The notes beneath the pieces are model-generated. The model was not told the origin of the DNA and ran no database searches. It was given only the letters and a program-made list of their open reading frames with translations. Below, piece after piece: positions 63,275-64,000 of a stretch of 64,000 nt of DNA (positions are counted from its first letter, which is position 1; every line of letters begins with the position of its first letter). Source of the DNA: Nocardiopsis terrae (GTDB lineage: Bacteria > Actinomycetota > Actinomycetes > Streptosporangiales > Streptosporangiaceae); the NCBI RefSeq assembly GCF_014651695.1, contig NZ_BMXJ01000001.1, positions 337,185 to 401,184 on the forward strand, written 5' to 3'. A program made the position numbers and the translations under genes.

Positions 63275-63361
63275 CTAGTGGCCTGGCATCAGGTTACCTT
63301 CGCCCTGATCACGGGGGCTGACGCGGGGTGCCCCCGACTCGGTGATCTTGGCCTCTGCCAT
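63275..63361 (-). CDS. possible 28-aa peptide ORF
   Basis: A reverse frame from ATG (63359-63361) to TAG. The product begins MAEAKITESG and ends GEGNLMPGH. Unlike shadow frames in this DNA, which are full of Arg, Pro and Gly, it has Lys, Ile, Thr, Glu, Asn, Met, Gln and His in balance. A ribosome site is weak (GGGAG directly before the ATG, GGGGA 10 nt further). It could be a small peptide or a leader ORF. No modifying enzyme is near. Confidence 0.35.
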   Translation of the reverse strand: MAEAKITESGAPRVSPRDQGEGNLMPGH

Positions 63362-63667
63362 GCTCCCGGGCGTCCCCGGGGAGTCCCCCGGGGCGGCCTC
63401 CCCACCCGTCCCGGGACCTGAATATGTGCCCCGGGCACGAGGGTTCACACACCCGCCGGGCCGGCGGCCGACCCTCCGGCCCCGGGGCAGGGACGAACGG
63501 CCCGAACCAGCGGGCCAATTGACGGCCGAGCAGGACAAAAGTCGACAGTCGGTAACCGTCATTCACCTGGGGTAAACAATGTGGGTGCGCATTGCCGAAA
63601 AACCCGGCCCGGTGTCAGGCCGGTGCGGGGCACAGAGGCAGAAGGGCCCGGAAGGAGACGGCCGGGG

Positions 63668-64000
63668 TTACTCGCCCTCGTCGACGCCGCCGGCGAGCAG
63701 CGGCTCCATCAACAGCGACGGGTTGTCCCGCTCGATCACCCGCAACCGCCACTTGTTGTGCACCAACACCAACAACTCCCCGTCGTTGCGCCGCTTGAGC
63801 ACCTCCGCACCCGAGAGCGCGTGCAACACCGGAGCCGACTCCGCATCCGTACGCCGCGCCACCGAGTACTCCAACGGCGAAGCCTCGATCGGCGAACGGA
63901 ACTCCTGCTCCATCCGGTGCCGCACCACGTCGAACTGCAACGGACCCACCGCCGCCAGCACCGGAGCCTGCTCACCCCGCACATCCGAGGTCAGCACCTG
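63668..64000 (-). CDS. prfC: peptide chain release factor 3, C-terminal part (partial)
   Basis: The last 110 codons of a gene that runs off the right edge. The text VLAAVGPLQFDVVRHRMEQE and FRSPIEASPLEYSVARRTDA matches the C-terminal RF3 domain, which helps recycle RF1/RF2 after termination. The GTPase domain would lie beyond the window. Its direction is the same as gltA, with an 800-bp gap between. Confidence 0.9.
   Translation of the reverse strand, partial: QVLTSDVRGEQAPVLAAVGPLQFDVVRHRMEQEFRSPIEASPLEYSVARRTDAESAPVLHALSGAEVLKRRNDGELLVLVHNKWRLRVIERDNPSLLMEPLLAGGVDEGE

Larger units (their letters stand above)
62868..63667. other. 800-bp intergenic region upstream of gltA
   Basis: The longest gap in the window. 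Its left part (about 62935-63100) is much richer in A and T and holds a loose inverted repeat TTTTG...CAAAA (62964-62989) and a CTTTGC core (63074-63082), probable control DNA for gltA. The right part (about 63360-63480) is GC-rich with short CCCCGGGG repeats. One small reverse ORF (63275-63361) is listed separately. I see no tRNA or structured RNA that I can name. Confidence 0.5.

Overview
The window is a high-GC actinobacterial chromosome segment. Forward and reverse genes are tightly packed, with many GTG/TTG starts and 4-base stop/start overlaps. A mycothiol/DinB-type TIGR03084 protein, a PopR/ClgR-like regulator beside paired clpP genes, a PknG-type kinase and an Mrp antiporter operon suggest a Streptosporangiales/Nocardiopsaceae-like organism (inference, no 16S here). 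I see no tRNA, rRNA, CRISPR array, prophage or complete insertion sequence.

Layout. 1-4.5 kb: an acyl-CoA dehydrogenase/TetR pair, a TIGR03084 protein and an uncharacterised protein. 4.5-9.7 kb: an amine-oxidase-like flavoprotein, a pyridoxine/HMP kinase, CsbD, and a MarR regulator divergent from a nitroreductase and EamA transporter. 9.7-17 kb: a galactoside module with a GH2 beta-galactosidase divergent from a DeoR regulator-galT-galE-galK operon. 17-22.2 kb: a TPR protein, a Gfo/Idh/MocA oxidoreductase behind a CebR-like operator, a GlsB membrane protein, a PopR-like activator with its two clpP genes, and a MarR gene. 22.4-29.3 kb: a complete Mrp operon (AB fusion, C with a coiled-coil tail, D, E, F, G). 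29.4-32 kb: three tandem paralogous membrane proteins of unknown function. 32-38.2 kb: metabolic genes mixed with gene debris (a frameshifted paralog, and the last 35 codons of a lost acyl-CoA dehydrogenase next to an Rpn-like gene). 38.6-44.6 kb: an Asp-box protein with a ThiS/MoaD-like partner, a DUF418 protein, a two-component system and a zinc-type alcohol dehydrogenase. 44.6-47.4 kb: a DUF1778/GNAT toxin-antitoxin cassette bracketed by an exact 64-bp direct repeat, which is the 3' end of an unusual SDR gene. 47.5-49.3 kb: idi, a HAD protein, a DUF6221 protein. 49.4-57.7 kb: a reverse-strand signalling operon, [418-aa coiled-coil protein]-pknG-PP2C phosphatase-FHA protein-GlnX-like membrane protein-GlnH-like lipoprotein. 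57.9-64 kb: an HHH protein, a P-loop ATPase, an MGT glycosyltransferase, an ABM monooxygenase, an HdeD-like protein, citrate synthase, an 800-bp gap holding one small candidate ORF, and the 3' end of prfC at the right edge.

How the parts work together. The lacZ/gal block is a self-contained route from galactosides to glucose-1-phosphate with its own regulator. The popR/clpP block looks like the conditional second ClpP system of streptomycetes: matching palindromes lie upstream of both transcription units and the regulator ends in two alanines. The pknG operon carries a likely amino-acid sensor, a kinase, a phosphatase and a phosphothreonine reader. The most unusual item is the 1.1-kb toxin-antitoxin cassette, which appears to have integrated at the end of the SDR gene while keeping that gene intact and carries no recombinase of its own.
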